From NCBI GenBank assembly GCA_039619475.1, contig CM077115.1:156649774-156713773 (forward strand): a stretch of DNA of 64,000 bases, in the 5' to 3' direction. The position numbers and the translations under genes are program-made. Positions 1-12,160 of the stretch are shown here, piece after piece (within the stretch, counting starts at the first letter, position 1; each line of letters begins with the position of its first letter). The DNA comes from Icerya purchasi. Lineage: Eukaryota; Arthropoda; Insecta; Hemiptera; Monophlebidae. The notes under the pieces were generated by a model that saw nothing but the letters and a program-made list of their open reading frames with translations, had not been told where the DNA came from and ran no database searches.

Positions 1-526
1 TAAAACTTCCAAAAATAACTAATTAAAATTCTCCTCTCGGGTTCACCGGCTAGGAAATGATCGTTCTCGTTTTCCTGCACTCTGGATTTCTTTTTTTTTT
101 TTTTTTTTTTTTTTTTAGATTTTGATAGAAAAAGATGAAAAACATATGCAGCATTTTAGCATAAATATGCGAACACAAAGGTCTTTTTAGCTGCCCCCTA
201 AATCATGCACGATTTTTTTTTCTATTTATTTTTGGTTTTATACGTTGCTGCTATTACTTTTAAACTCTTACAATTTTGCGAAGTATCGACGACACAAGTA
301 CGATAGCTGAACGTAAAAAAAAACAAAAAACAAACCCGATGATTCGAACATTACTACTACCCCTTTTGTCGACGATATAGTACTAGTTTTTGAAAGCCAT
401 TTTTAAGAAATCTGTTTTATTATTATCATCCGGTAAAAACCTCTAAACAATTTTTGGCGTTAACCGTTTAATTTTATTATTTTTAATGCTCTGTATTTAT
501 TAGTGTGCACTTTTATATTTGTACAG
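1..526. other. dnc: dunce intron upstream of first visible exon
   Basis: AT-rich sequence with T-tracts and no exon of the upstream half of UCR1. The first 16 bases (TAAAACTTCCAAAAAT) are identical to part of the tail of the SINE-like element at 38958-39120, which may mean another copy ends at the window edge; 16 bases is weak evidence. Confidence 0.5.
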
Positions 527-628
527 TCATGGAGAAGACTTGATAGTTACGCCATTTGCTCAGATTTTGGCTAGCTTACGAATCGTTCGCAATAATCTAT
601 TGCTGTTAACAAATGTAACATCAAATAA
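527..628 (+). CDS. dnc: dunce exon: second half of UCR1
   Basis: The acceptor is TTTGTACAG and the donor GTAAGT. One leading base completes a codon from the exon upstream of the window, 33 codons follow, and AA is left over to form Lys34 with the next exon. The peptide contains [17 protein letters not shown], the hallmark of UCR1, which binds UCR2 and mediates dimerisation and PKA regulation of long PDE4 forms. The preceding UCR1 exon with the PKA phosphorylation site is not within bases 1-526. No ORF of this size would stand out alone; the call rests on the motif plus exact phase with the exon 27.5 kb downstream. Confidence 0.93.
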
Positions 629-3600
629 GTAAGTGCTCGTTACGATTATATTGATTTTTATTAAATAACAATAATACACGTTACTAGCGGTTGTTCTTTA
701 AATTCGTAATTATTAATTTCACTGTGTACTTAATGTTACACGTGTCGACATTGCGTTACGGTAAAACGAGATATAGTACGTACACCCTTTGTTATTCCGA
801 ATGAACAAAGATACCTGTATTTCATCGATGAAAGTTAATTTTGAACAGGTTTCTAGAAAAGTAGTGCGTTTTTTCACTATTTTTTTTTGAAAAAGCGTAG
901 AAACAGATTACAGGTAATTTTATGTTCGGCTAATAATTTCGAAGGGTGAGTTCCGCGGAGACGGTGGTTTAAAAAAAAACAACAAATAAATAAACAAATT
1001 CGATGTACTGTTTTTTTTTTCAAATATTTTAAACGTTTTGAAAATTTCATTTTTAAACGAGAAAAATCAATCCCCTTTCATTCGTTAAAACAAAATATTT
1101 TTTTCATTACTGTAATAATGTTCGACGACCAAAATTTCGATTTCGGTCAATTATTATTAACCGAACTTGTGACACCGGAACTTCACGACGTAATTTACTT
1201 CACACTACGTGATTCTTATTACTCTGATAATGATGAAAATCCATTTCATATTTCAGTTCAATAGATCAGTTTACCCCGCCGGAAATAATTGGGTACCAGA
1301 GAGAAATCTGTGGGAAAGTAAAGGCGGATCCCAAGTAAAAAGGAACTGGCCCCAGGATTCTCCTTAGATCCATTAGGCTTAGTACATTATGAAAAGCTTA
1401 ATTCCACAATCCATGATACACCTTACCAAAAATACATATGGGACTTGCTTTACTTTACTTTTAGATTTATCTCGATCGATCAAATAACGGATAAGATAAT
1501 CCTTTTAATGAAATAATCTTCTTGATCAGATAATCTTTTTGCTCAGATAATCTTTTTGCTCGGATAATCTTTTTGATCAGATAATCTTTTTGATCAGATA
1601 ATCTTTTTGATCAGATAATCTTTTTAATGAGAAAACATTAGCAATTAAATAAGATCTTTCAGAATCTCGAAAAATCAGATATATATATTATTATTAGAAT
1701 TCCAATGCACACAGCAGCCCGTTAGGAAACATTATTAAAATATTTGTGTCCGCCCTAATAGACAGTGTAACTCTAATGGGCAATATCTGGTGCTGCTAGT
1801 CAAATTTACGCACGCAATGAAAAAAACGCTCCATTCTAAATTATAATACTGAACTGTTTGTAATTAACTTGAACAAATTTTTATATGTATTTCCTTAAAT
1901 GTTCTATAAGAAAAAAGCATATATTATAACGAAGGTTAAGTTGGTGATAGGGTTAAGTTAAATAAATTCGAATTTTATAAAAAAACAAAAATAAAAAATA
2001 AAAAAACTTTACGACGCCCCATTAGTTAAAACGCGTATAGAAGAAAAATTTCGCTTTCGACTGAAAATTTTGTTTCGGCCAGACAATAATAGCTCTGTAA
2101 GTATTGACATATTGATACATCCGATTCCATTAAATTAACGAAATTTCGAAATACTTTAGCGCGCAAGAGAGACAGTTAGAATAATGAGATGGTTCGACGA
2201 GGTCTCGATTTTATTTTTATACATAAAACAGCGCTGAATTGAAACTGATTCGTTTTTAACTTTTAAGTAGTTTTTATCGTAACACTTACGTTATTATACG
2301 TGAAAGACTTTTTTTTTCTTTCTCTCTTGGTAGTCCGCCGTACTTTTTAACTATCTTCAAACTATTTCTACATTACACGTGCTCTATTTCACCATTCATT
2401 TAAGAAAAATCTAATAGTCAGTACATTCAATCCGATTTTGCAACCCAACCGAGATGTTAGTCGGGTATAAATAAAAATTCCTTTTATTTCAATACCGAGC
2501 TCGTTGTTAGATCCTTGTGTTCAAGTAGGTATACCCCCCTCAAATACGCACACACAACTAATGCAATCATTAATATCTCTGAATGAATCGTATAAAAAAT
2601 AAAAACAACAGTGATGACCAATTCGATTTTTTTTGATTTTTTTTGCAGATCATTATAAAATCTCTTTTTTTACAATTCTCCACGGACCGCATTGGTGGTC
2701 TTTCCATATATTAAATTTCATATATTCTTTCTAAATCAGTTCGACACGCGCCTATACCAACACTTTCCAATCCGACCATTCAGTTTCCCAGCTCTCATTT
2801 CCACAAGCATGAGAACGTTTTATGACCGAAATATCTGTTCGTTAAATTCGAACCATTTTTAATAGTACATCTAACGTGATCTTTATCAGTTACTTTGTTT
2901 CTTTAATACGAAATAATTCTAAGTATACATTTTTAAATTTAAACCAGATGATAAATTAAATTGATGATAATTATTAAAAAAAGCAAGTCGGTCGGTTTCG
3001 GGTTCGGGTTCGGGTTCTTGTTTGAGAGACCCGTCTAACCTGTGTAATAGCTTTAAATTTGCCAATTTCGTGCATCGTTAAAAATTATTGATTGCGTTCG
3101 CATTTTAAATTATTTTTAATCTTACACAGTTTTCAGCTCTTCTATAACTTACGTGATTTCCTCGCGCTTTCCTCAAAAAATCTTTTGCGGCGAAATTATT
3201 TAATTTATGAAAAATGTATGACATAGACGCATAATTTTCATCGGCCAGTTGAAATAATTGTCCTGCGGGTTAATTTAAACTGCGAATTAGTTTTTTTAAA
3301 AAGTAACCTAAATAGTAATGGACAAAACCAAAAATGATTGCGTATTTCTTTAACAGTTCCGCGAGAAATGTGTAGACCAAATTTTTCAGAACGGTAGAGA
3401 ACCGCTCTGTTGTCCCTGCCATTTCCGATCGAATCTAGTTTTAATTAGTTAACTCTTCTTCCTATTGTTTCTGGTTGAGGTGCCTGATTGACGAGCCCAA
3501 AAAAAAAAAAAGAAATTGCTAGTTAATCTTTGAATTTTTTTATGTGTATGGTTGTTTTTGCGATAAATCGACATTTTCCACTATCGTATTTCGCTATTTC

Positions 3601-3983
3601 CACTGCGTTTCGAGTCTTCGCCAGATGGGGTTATAGAATACACTTTTATGTTGCGCCGGTGGCTCTATCTGGCGAAACCATTATTAAAAGTCAAACGTTT
3701 AAAATACACAATAGATTGAGTTCGGGTTTACGACTGGACTCAAAATTTTAGCACACTCCTTATAATCATTCTTCGATAATTTGAATTTTTATTTGTTTTT
3801 CAAATTCAATGAACGAAACACTAAATTTTCCGTCGTCTCTTACCTTACTAGTATTTTAAAACTAAAATTTTCAAAGCTAACGTGTATGAAAACATCACAA
3901 ATTTCCCGGGTTATTTAAATTTAAAATAAAAACTTGATATTTGCAAAAATGATTTTTGGTAGAAAATATTTAATATTTCACTC

Positions 3984-4014
<31 letters not shown>

Positions 4015-4037
4015 ACAATATTATAATGTATAATATG
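629..4037. other. large dunce intron, first part
   Basis: Apart from the minisatellite at 1494-1629, I see no gene here. A hairpin is present at 3614-3676 (10-bp arms TTCGCCAGAT / ATCTGGCGAA). A poly-C run followed by (CA)n lies at about 3982-4016. The 73-codon open frame at 3530-3751 spans the hairpin and shows no family signature, so I do not call it a gene. Confidence 0.6.
1494..1629 (+). repeat. 17-bp minisatellite, eight units
   Basis: Eight head-to-tail copies of AGATAATCTTTTTGATC with no length variation (8 x 17 = 136 bases). Inner units end GATC or GCTC, while the first and last end AATG, so the outer units are the diverged ones, as expected from internal expansion. Non-coding. Confidence 0.92.
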
Positions 4038-4039
4038 TA

Positions 4040-7000
4040 AGGTAGAGGTACCAGTAATTGACACCTTAAGCATTTCCCCCCTTTTAATAGCGAATAATAA
4101 CTCTCTGTTTTTAGCTATCGATTTCTTTCTCATAGATAATGATTAAGGAATGTTTACTTAATATTTTCATTTTTAGTTTTACTTTGCATTTCAATTACAA
4201 CCTCGACAAGATAACTTCAAAGTGAGAATTGTAAAAAGTACCAGTGATTGACATATCACAAAGCTGACGTTCCAGTGATTGACGCCCAGTGATTGACATA
4301 ATAAAATTTTCTCATTTTTTGAATAATTTTTGATAAATCGTTAAAAATTAAATAGAAGATGACATATCTTTAAGTATTGGTGATGTATAAGATATATAAT
4401 TGCAGTGGTAAATAATGAATAAGGTATTTTAAGGTTTAGTTCAAAATTTATTTTTAAAAAAATCAGGACAAAATTAACTTATATTTAAATTTAAACTACT
4501 TAAACTAATTTCAAATTTTATTCTCTCGCGACCACGTTTTGTCTCTTTAGTTAGAGAGTCTTTCAAATTCATTTTAATCATATTTTTTTTCACCCACATT
4601 TCGTCTTTTACATTTGGGTAAAAAAAAGTATCATGCTGTTTTTCAGATTTTCGTAAAAAGTTAATGAAATATTTGTCATCTTTTATTTGTGTCACTTTTC
4701 CTACGTAATATATATTTTTTTTTGCGACAGTTTTCAATTCCACGAGTACAAAATTACCAACTATAACCTCTTCCTGGCCAGTTTCATTGTCTTCTGAAAT
4801 TTCCAAATCAGAAAAGGTTTCGCCGTCACTTTCATCACTAATGAGTTCACGATTAGGCTCATCATTTTCTTCTTCATTGGCAATAGGCTGTTTTTTCTTC
4901 TTGAGTTTGCTCAATGATTTGAGTTTTGTTTTTTCGGCACGTTCTTCCTTTTTTTTTGCCTCTTCGGCTTTTTTTTGTTCTTTCTTACGATTATAGTCTT
5001 GCCAGGCTTGTGATGTTATAGCTTTGGGAAAAGTTTCCCGTTTTCGTTTTTTAGATAGGCCAGCATAATTTGGCATCTGATAGAAAAATGCTTTTTTGAA
5101 AGGACTTGGAACTTGATTGTCTGGTGGTTTATACTTCTCCCTTAATATTTGTTCTCCAGAAGATTGTTGCAGAGGATTTGCAGTTGAGCATGGTGTAATC
5201 GGTGCAACACGATCAATAAAATCCGTGCATGTGAGCTCATTAATAGAAATTGATGGTGGAGTAACAAGTGGATCGTGACGAGAAATATTTTGAATACCTG
5301 AAGTTGAAGGCGTTGACATTATCATTGTTTTAGAGTTTTCTAAGAATGAATTATCATTAGTCGTATTTTCACATAAATTTAGATCTGCACCAAGTAAAAT
5401 CGAGACGGCTTCATCATTTTGTACGACTTGTGGATTTGCTTCACATTTAGCATCTTTCCACAGCTTGAATAGCGATGTAAGTTTATCTTCTTCTAATACT
5501 GTTTCTTCCTCCTCACCATGAAAAATTTTATTAAACAGTTGTATTATATTAGGTGCAATACGTTCCTCCAAAAGTTCAAGGAATATTACCGGCATTGTAC
5601 TCGTATTGGTCGTATTATCGAAAAAACTATCATTCATGGTGCTCAAATTTTGTTTCTTCCTAAATGAATGATGTGATAGATCAAATTTGGAAAAATCAAT
5701 CTGATCCACATCAAATGGACACAACCCACACGTTCTGAACCCATTTATGAAAATTTCCTTCGGCAATGTGTCAAGTACTGTTTTTATCAATGGGCAAACA
5801 GTTGCATTAGTCAAGCTCGCACCATTATTATTTATTCTAAAAGACCGTACAGTATTCTTCCAACGTTGTTTAAATGAGCGAAAAACTGAAACATCCAAAG
5901 GCTGCATTATGTGATTTGCATTTGGATATAAGGCAAGAACTTCAATTTTTTGTTGGCTGCAAAATTCAGAAAGTTGTAATGTCAAATGCGAAACGTGTCC
6001 GTCTAAAAATAATAATACTGGTCTAGAAATATGTTGTTGCTTTAGCCATGGCTCGAATATATTCGCAACGTATTCAAAAAATACGGAACTCGTCATCCAA
6101 CCATTTTCCAAGCGCCCCACTCCCCATGAATTTAGAACTGATTCAGCTACATTCTTTGGAATTCGTTCGTAACGAAAGACAACCATTGGGGGAGCTAACT
6201 CTCCATTAGCATTACAAGTCAGCAGTACAGTTAAATTGTCTTTTTCGGAATTTTTGGACCGACGATATATAGTTTTATCACCACGGCTAGCAAATGTTTT
6301 CCCCTCATTTAGAGCCAGATATAATGCCGCAATTAAAAATTCTTCGCGGATCTTCAAAAACTGACAACAATTTATTTTCGTTCAAATATTTTTTCATGTC
6401 TTGAAACCAGTCTCGTATATTATTTTCTGTAATACTGCCTCGACTTTCTGTCAAATGTTGCGAAGTTCGTAATGTAATATCTGGGTGATGTTTCCTCCAT
6501 AGCTTATACCACTTCTCTCCTGGTTGATTCTCCTTAAATTTTGATGGCTCGTTCAATTCATTAAGATACTGGTGAGAGTTGTTCTTTTCCTATTCGAAAT
6601 CCGGATTTGTGTATCTCAAAAATCCAATTTTTCAACCTATCTTCAAATTCAAATGAAAGATAAGGATCTGGCTCCATACGGTACTTTTCTTTAAAAAAAT
6701 TAAAACACCTTATTTATTTCTTATTTATTCTATATTGACTCAGTAAGTATCTTCAGTAAACTTCACTAATCCAAATATAACTTACCCTTGTTCTCAAACT
6801 TATATTTTAATGTAGTTCGAGGCACATTATGTTTTTTGGCAGCAGTATAAGCCTTCAACCCTTAGCCATATCGAACAAAGCTTTCTCCATCCTGCTTTCA
6901 TCGTAAGGCTGGGCTGGTTTCTTTGGCATCTAATTGTAATTCACAACAATAAAAGTAAATCACGACTGTCAATCATTAGATGCTTTCAATTTTTTTAATA

Positions 7001-7440
7001 AAACCAATGATTGACATACTGTCAATCAACTGGAAGGTTGGTATATTTTTCAGACCAGTATTTGACACATCAATAAAAATGGCTACTACTGTCACATTTC
7101 ATCCAACCAATACACAAATCGATACATTAGGATGTCCTCTATCAATTAGTCTTTATTCGAACACAATTATCATAAAGAGTTGAGAAAATAATATTAAAAA
7201 ACCAAACTTACTTTTCTTAAGAATTTTTTTAGAAACTACTTTTCAACTCTTGCAAATGAAACACAATTCACCACCTACCACGTGATTTTTATTCGATCAA
7301 CTAAATTAAATTGTTATTAACAGATGTATCCTTTATCAGATAGCTTTGGCAGTGTGACCATTTATCGTACATAAATCTTATTTTTGGCTTTCAAAAAAAA
7401 AAGTGTCAATCACTGGTACACTGTCAATTACTGGTACCTC

Positions 7441-7445
<5 letters not shown>
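4040..7445 (-). mobile_element. pogo/Tigger-like DNA transposon with TIRs
   Basis: A 3,406-base element bounded by inverted repeats AGGTAGAGGTACCAGTAATT (24 bp matching, continuing GACA) and flanked by TA on both sides (4038-4039, 7446-7447), the target duplication of the Tc1/mariner/pogo superfamily. Additional CCAGTGATTGAC motifs repeat just inside both ends (4240-4310, 6970-7420) and are likely subterminal transposase-binding sites. It encodes an antisense transposase that is broken (separate entry). The ends look intact, so the element could have been moved by a related transposase, but this copy is not autonomous. Confidence 0.93.
4474..6929 (-). pseudogene. broken pogo/Tigger-like DDE transposase
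   Basis: Read on the minus strand. A start at 6929 gives MPKKPAQPYDESRMEKALFD, then after a one-base frame break near 6860 a psq-type helix-turn-helix (AAKKHNVPRTTLKYKFENKG). A candidate intron and a linker follow, then a segment at 6556-6305 ending FEDPRRIFNC. The long frame at 6357-4474 continues with GKTFASRGDKTIYRR, the second catalytic block LLFLDGHVSHL and the third, YPNANHIMQPLDVSVF. A Lys-rich tail and a C-terminal globular stretch follow. At about 6326-6331 roughly 8 bases are missing relative to the family, which removes the DET residues of the first catalytic Asp and shifts the frame. It is therefore a dead transposase. Confidence 0.9.
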
Positions 7446-7493
<48 letters not shown>

Positions 7494-7497
7494 ATTT
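7446..7497. repeat. (TA)n microsatellite at transposon border
   Basis: About 22 TA dinucleotides directly follow the right TIR of the pogo-like element. They may be expansion of, or a preferred landing site for, the TA target. Confidence 0.85.
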
Positions 7498-8586
7498 ATT
7501 TATTTTTTTTTTTGAAAAATCATATTAAACAAATAAAAAGAGACAAAATACATATCGAACATTTATTAATTATACGCGGAGAGATAAGGTTAAAAATGAC
7601 ATTTTTCGGGTTAAAAATAAAGTGTACACATTTTCGATATTGTCTTTATAATGACATTTGTAACAAAGTTCTTCGGTACAGCGGTGCAAAATAAAATCGA
7701 ATCACCTAATTCTTTTCACGCTTATCGTGTATCCGTGTTTTTCGCATTTCATATGTGAGCAACTAATTGTTAATTTTTAAAATACACGCAGCAATTTGCG
7801 ATATGTACGAAACAAGCGTGCAGTTATAATTTATTGAAAAATAGTTTTTTTTTTCTTCTTTTGTTTTATTTTCTTCTTGATTAATTTAGAATAGCGTCAT
7901 AATGATGTATATAGTTCACGGAAATATTTCGGAAACGATAGAAACAATTTTCACCTTTAAAAAAAATCTGTAAATCGAATACGTTATTTTTATAAAAAGA
8001 ACCTCTCAAATACACCACGTGTCTTTTTCATTGAACTTAAATTTTCATGCATACGTGTATTTAGAAAAAAAAAATTACGAAATTTAACCGTGCAATTTCG
8101 GGTAGTCAAATTATTACGGAAAATATTAAAATTGTATACGCGGTTTCAGCGTAATGTTAGGAGCAAAATAATTTTATTATTTAATTTTCCCTTTAAAATA
8201 CCTTTTTTTTTTTTTTTAAATATTCCTATTTGATTTGGAAAAAAAAACAGTAAAAAAAAAGTTAAATTTTCGTATTTTTTTTTTTTTCAATGTTCGTTGA
8301 TACAAATTGAAACAAAAAATTAAAATTTGTTTCCTGCATTTTGAACGTCGAATGTTACGTGCCGGGGTCCATAATTGCCTACTTTACAGCTAGAATTCAC
8401 AAAAATCGGTAATAAATAACTTTACATAACACCATCGATATACTGTGTTTTTATAAAATAAACGATATTGCGCAGCTGTAAACTTATACTTCGAAGATGA
8501 ATTGTTCGGAGCAAACTAGCCAGCTAAAAAGACGTTAGAAGACAGAGAAGAGGGTTGTTGGACAAGTTCACATTTCGGAAAAAAAA
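7498..8586. other. intron sequence without recognised feature
   Basis: AT-rich with many A and T runs. I see no coding motif, no TIR pair and no tandem repeat. Confidence 0.6.
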
Positions 8587-9212
8587 TGTGTTTCTTGAGT
8601 AGTGTTCTTTTCGTGTACCTTTCAAATGCTCTTGACACGTGTCAAATGTAATTTTCATTTTGTTACCACGTGTTTTTGTAATTAATGCTGTTTTTTTTTT
8701 TTAATTTTTCCCCCCCATATTTTGCTTTATAAATATTGGCAGTTTCTAACCAAACAAAGTTTAGTTTAACGGCTCCTTAAATTTTTCGAAATTTTTATTA
8801 AACTGTATCATCATAGCTATAAAATCCACAATTTACACGCACTGTTCGATCGAGAGTCAGTATTTTTTTGACTTTCAGTAGAAATTCGTTTTCTTCACCA
8901 TGATAAAAAGTGTGTTTCTTGAGTAGTGTTCCTTTCGCGTACCTTTCAAATGTTCTTGACACGTGTCAAATGTAATTTATTTTATTACCACGTGTTTTTG
9001 TAATTTTCACCGTTTTTTTTTTTTTTTTTTTTATATATATATATTTTGCTTTATATCGGCAGTTTTGAACCAAAGAAAGTTTAACGGCTCCTTAAATTTT
9101 TCGAAAATTTTATTAAACTATGTCATCGTAGCTGTAAAATCCACAATTACGCGTACTGTTCGATCGAGAATCAGTATTTTCTTGAGTTTCAATAGAAATT
9201 CGTTTTCTTCAA
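8587..9212 (+). repeat. 324-bp imperfect tandem duplication
   Basis: Copy 1 at 8587-8910 and copy 2 at 8911-9212. Both start TGTGTTTCTTGAGTAGTGTT, share GACACGTGTCAAATGTAAT, TTAACGGCTCCTTAAATTTT and CTGTTCGATCGAGA, and end in AGAAATTCGTTTTCTTCA. Divergence is moderate and includes several indels in T-runs. Each copy contains the palindrome GACACGTGTC. Confidence 0.92.
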
Positions 9213-9489
9213 CAATTTTTTTCCGTTATACTTTAGTAACGAATGCGCATAGAACGAGAAAGGGGTAAACTCAATTTCCGTTTGACTAAACATAATTTCT
9301 AAACAGTTTTGTACTTGTGATGTGGTTTTTTTAACATACAAATCATAGAAAAATTTCGATTAAAATTTAATTTAAAAAAAAAAAAAAAGTTCTGCATTGC
9401 CAAGCCTAGGACATTATATTTCCATAAGGAAGACATGGCCATAAACTCATATTCATCTGTCTTACCGATGTTAGTGGACATAATCGGTA

Positions 9490-12160
9490 TATGCATATTT
9501 ATTAATCCAAGGCTACTTTTGAGTTATTAGGAGCCCAGCGGACAAGACCACTCTCCTCTTCTTTTCTACTTCCATTACGATTACTTTTTATTTTGGCTAA
9601 AACAGAAAGATGGTCGCTCCTCGTGGCATCTGCCAAGACGTTTTACATTCTATCCGTGTAGTCACGCAGCAAATATCATTATTAGGTCTAAGTTATGATT
9701 TCTTCTCCAAATAGAGCGGCTCTAGGTGCTGGTTGATCAGTGATTACTACACATTATTGTAACTTATTTAACATGCTTTCCAAATAATTACCTTCCGTAT
9801 TAATCTCCGCTGCTGCCCACAAAGTGTTCAAGGCATTGAAGTCTCCCATAATAACGAAGGATGATTTTTTTTTCAATCTATCATTACTTTTTCCCATTTA
9901 CGGTATCACTTATGTCCCGCAGCGCCGCCATATACACTAGCATAGTGCCTAGTCGGAGATGTTTATACTCAATTGTTACAACAAGATATTGCACAATTTT
10001 ATATGATTGTATATTGTATTTGCGATCTTTACTTTTAATCACACAGATTGGCGAATTAAGAAAACTCGTAATTTCCCACCTCTTCCCGCTTTCGTATGAT
10101 TTAAATTTTGATTTCTGGTTAACCGCGACTCGTATAATCCGCGTTAGTATTTATTTAATAGCTGTCTTAATTCTTTTTCACTTGAATATATTCCTCTGCA
10201 ATTTCGCTCCGTTATATTAAATTCATTATCCGTATCACCGCTTAATCTTATTTTTGTTTTAATTTAATTTGACTAAGACTTTTTGTATTCTCAGCTGTCA
10301 TTTTTACGGTTCTTTGTTTACCCCTGACATGCCTTTATTTTTTTTGTAATGTTTTTTTTTTTAGATTTATTAAAACTTCGTTAATTTGCACATTGTTATT
10401 TATTATTTTAGCTGGCTTCGAGTTGCTCACTTCTTGAATTTTAGCGGTAATTTTGATAGGTTTATTATTTGTTTGAGCATTGGCAAATACATTTTGTGCA
10501 AAACGCGGACTAAAGATAAAGGGATTAATGTACACTCCCTTTTCGTCTGAGATATAATTACACCGGATGACTTTGAAGAGATTTTTGATCTTTTATTACT
10601 TTTAAATGATGCTGCAAAATTTTCCTCAGCTGAATTTGCTCCATTGAACCGTAACCACTCTTTGAAATTGGAAGACGTTTATATTTCGGAATACGAGTTG
10701 AATCGTTTTGCATACTAATACCCTCCGTCCTGGGAAGGAAATTCTTCATTTCGTAAAAGGCTAAACCTGTTGCTATGATTTTGTTTCTATATTGTATTAT
10801 ACTCGTAATCTGAAAAACGGAGTAGTCGGTTTACGATTATGAAGGATTTTTTTGTTTATGGTTGGAATTTCTGCCGAGGCTTCAGAAAAACTCGAAATTC
10901 TTACGAGACATTAACGATTTGATATCTTTCCGCCTGATCCTTTTCGCACAGTTTCGAAATGTCGTGATTTTGATGGCAATTAATACGATATTCCTTACAC
11001 TCCGCTTTGTAATGTTTATCCGAGGAGGATACATCTCTTCTTATTAGAGTTACAGTTTTCCGACGAGTTGGAGTATCACCGGAAACGTAGATAACATTGA
11101 CACGAAAGATTCTACCGAACAGCGCGTACCCTATTAATATAAACGTATTTAGGGATTAGCCTATGGAAGAAAATTTGTACTTACTTCGATCGAATATTGT
11201 GCACTCTTTTATTTGGTCGAATAATTTTACAAATCGAAAAGAGACCGCAATTTAAACCCTCTAATATTTCCTATTCTGAGAAATCGACGTCTACATCTCT
11301 ACTAGTAACTACGAACCTAGTTAAATAAAAAAAGGTGGAATATATGCATTCAAACCGTAAGTTAATATTCTCCATCGTCTAGCAAATAGTACAGTTTTAG
11401 ACGATAGAATATAAAATTCAGTAATCACTTCAGACTATCCTGATCTTTTAATTTCTAGCACGCTGTCGATATGATCTTAAATTTTTTGATATTCTTGCTA
11501 ATCGAAGGCAAGAAATATGTGTTATTATTATAAAACTTTTGATCGACTGAAAAATTACTTTATATGCCGCGTCATTTACTTCTTCCTCATACAACAACGT
11601 CGGTTTTCCCGCTGCATTTGTTAAGTTGCTATTATTATTGTTATTATTAGATACTTTATCATTTACCTGATTACAGCAGGTGTAGCGGGACCAATTCCTT
11701 CCTCTTCGACGACCTCTTCCATTCTAATAGTGTTTTTCCGAAAAACTCGCGGAAAGAATTAACTGCTGAATGCGTTGACCCGAGATAATACGAAAAAAAA
11801 AATATTAATTTCACTAGATCGATTAAGAAGCCGTTAGAACGCACAAACAAACGTCACAATCGTTAAAAAGATAGACTAACTCTGTGCCGGACGATCTGAC
11901 CCAGTCCGTAAATTTATACGGTGCGGTCTTCGAAGCGCAACAGCTATCAGGTTAATAATGAAATTTCGAGAAAAACCCCGGGATCGGTTTCAGTCGTCAA
12001 AAACAGAAGAAAATATTGAGGAAGTGGAAAAGAGCCAATACGAACGTGAGCCCTGGAAAGTCGCTGAAACCATCGCGGTTATATTACCATAAATAAGGAA
12101 ATACTATCTCGTATGGGGATTATCATCCGTCACTTAAAACGTCTTCGCATCATCTCTCTC
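9490..12160 (-). mobile_element. antisense LINE remnant (5' part with AP endonuclease)
   Basis: On the minus strand, 9860-9500 reads FVIMGDFNALNTLWAAAE and, in another frame, DASDHLSVLAKIKSNRNG. These are the catalytic block and SDH block of the AP-like endonuclease of Jockey/R1-type LINEs. Upstream (10260-10180) NCRGIYSSEKELRQLL fits the endonuclease start. Between 12160 and 10560 the strand carries patchy open frames, including an RG-then-Asn-rich 92-codon stretch at 11727-11448 that could be ORF1. No reverse transcriptase follows at 9490, so the 3' half is missing. Outer borders are approximate, and the part beyond 10760 is tentative. Confidence 0.65.

Noticed and set aside
3530..3751. 73-codon ORF starting MNFFMCMVVFAINRHF
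   Set aside because: No recognisable domain, overlaps a hairpin, and lies in AT-rich intron sequence where ORFs of this size are expected by chance.
4787..4996. Serine-rich + strand ORF
   Set aside because: It is the antisense shadow of the Lys/Glu-rich tail of the pogo-like transposase.
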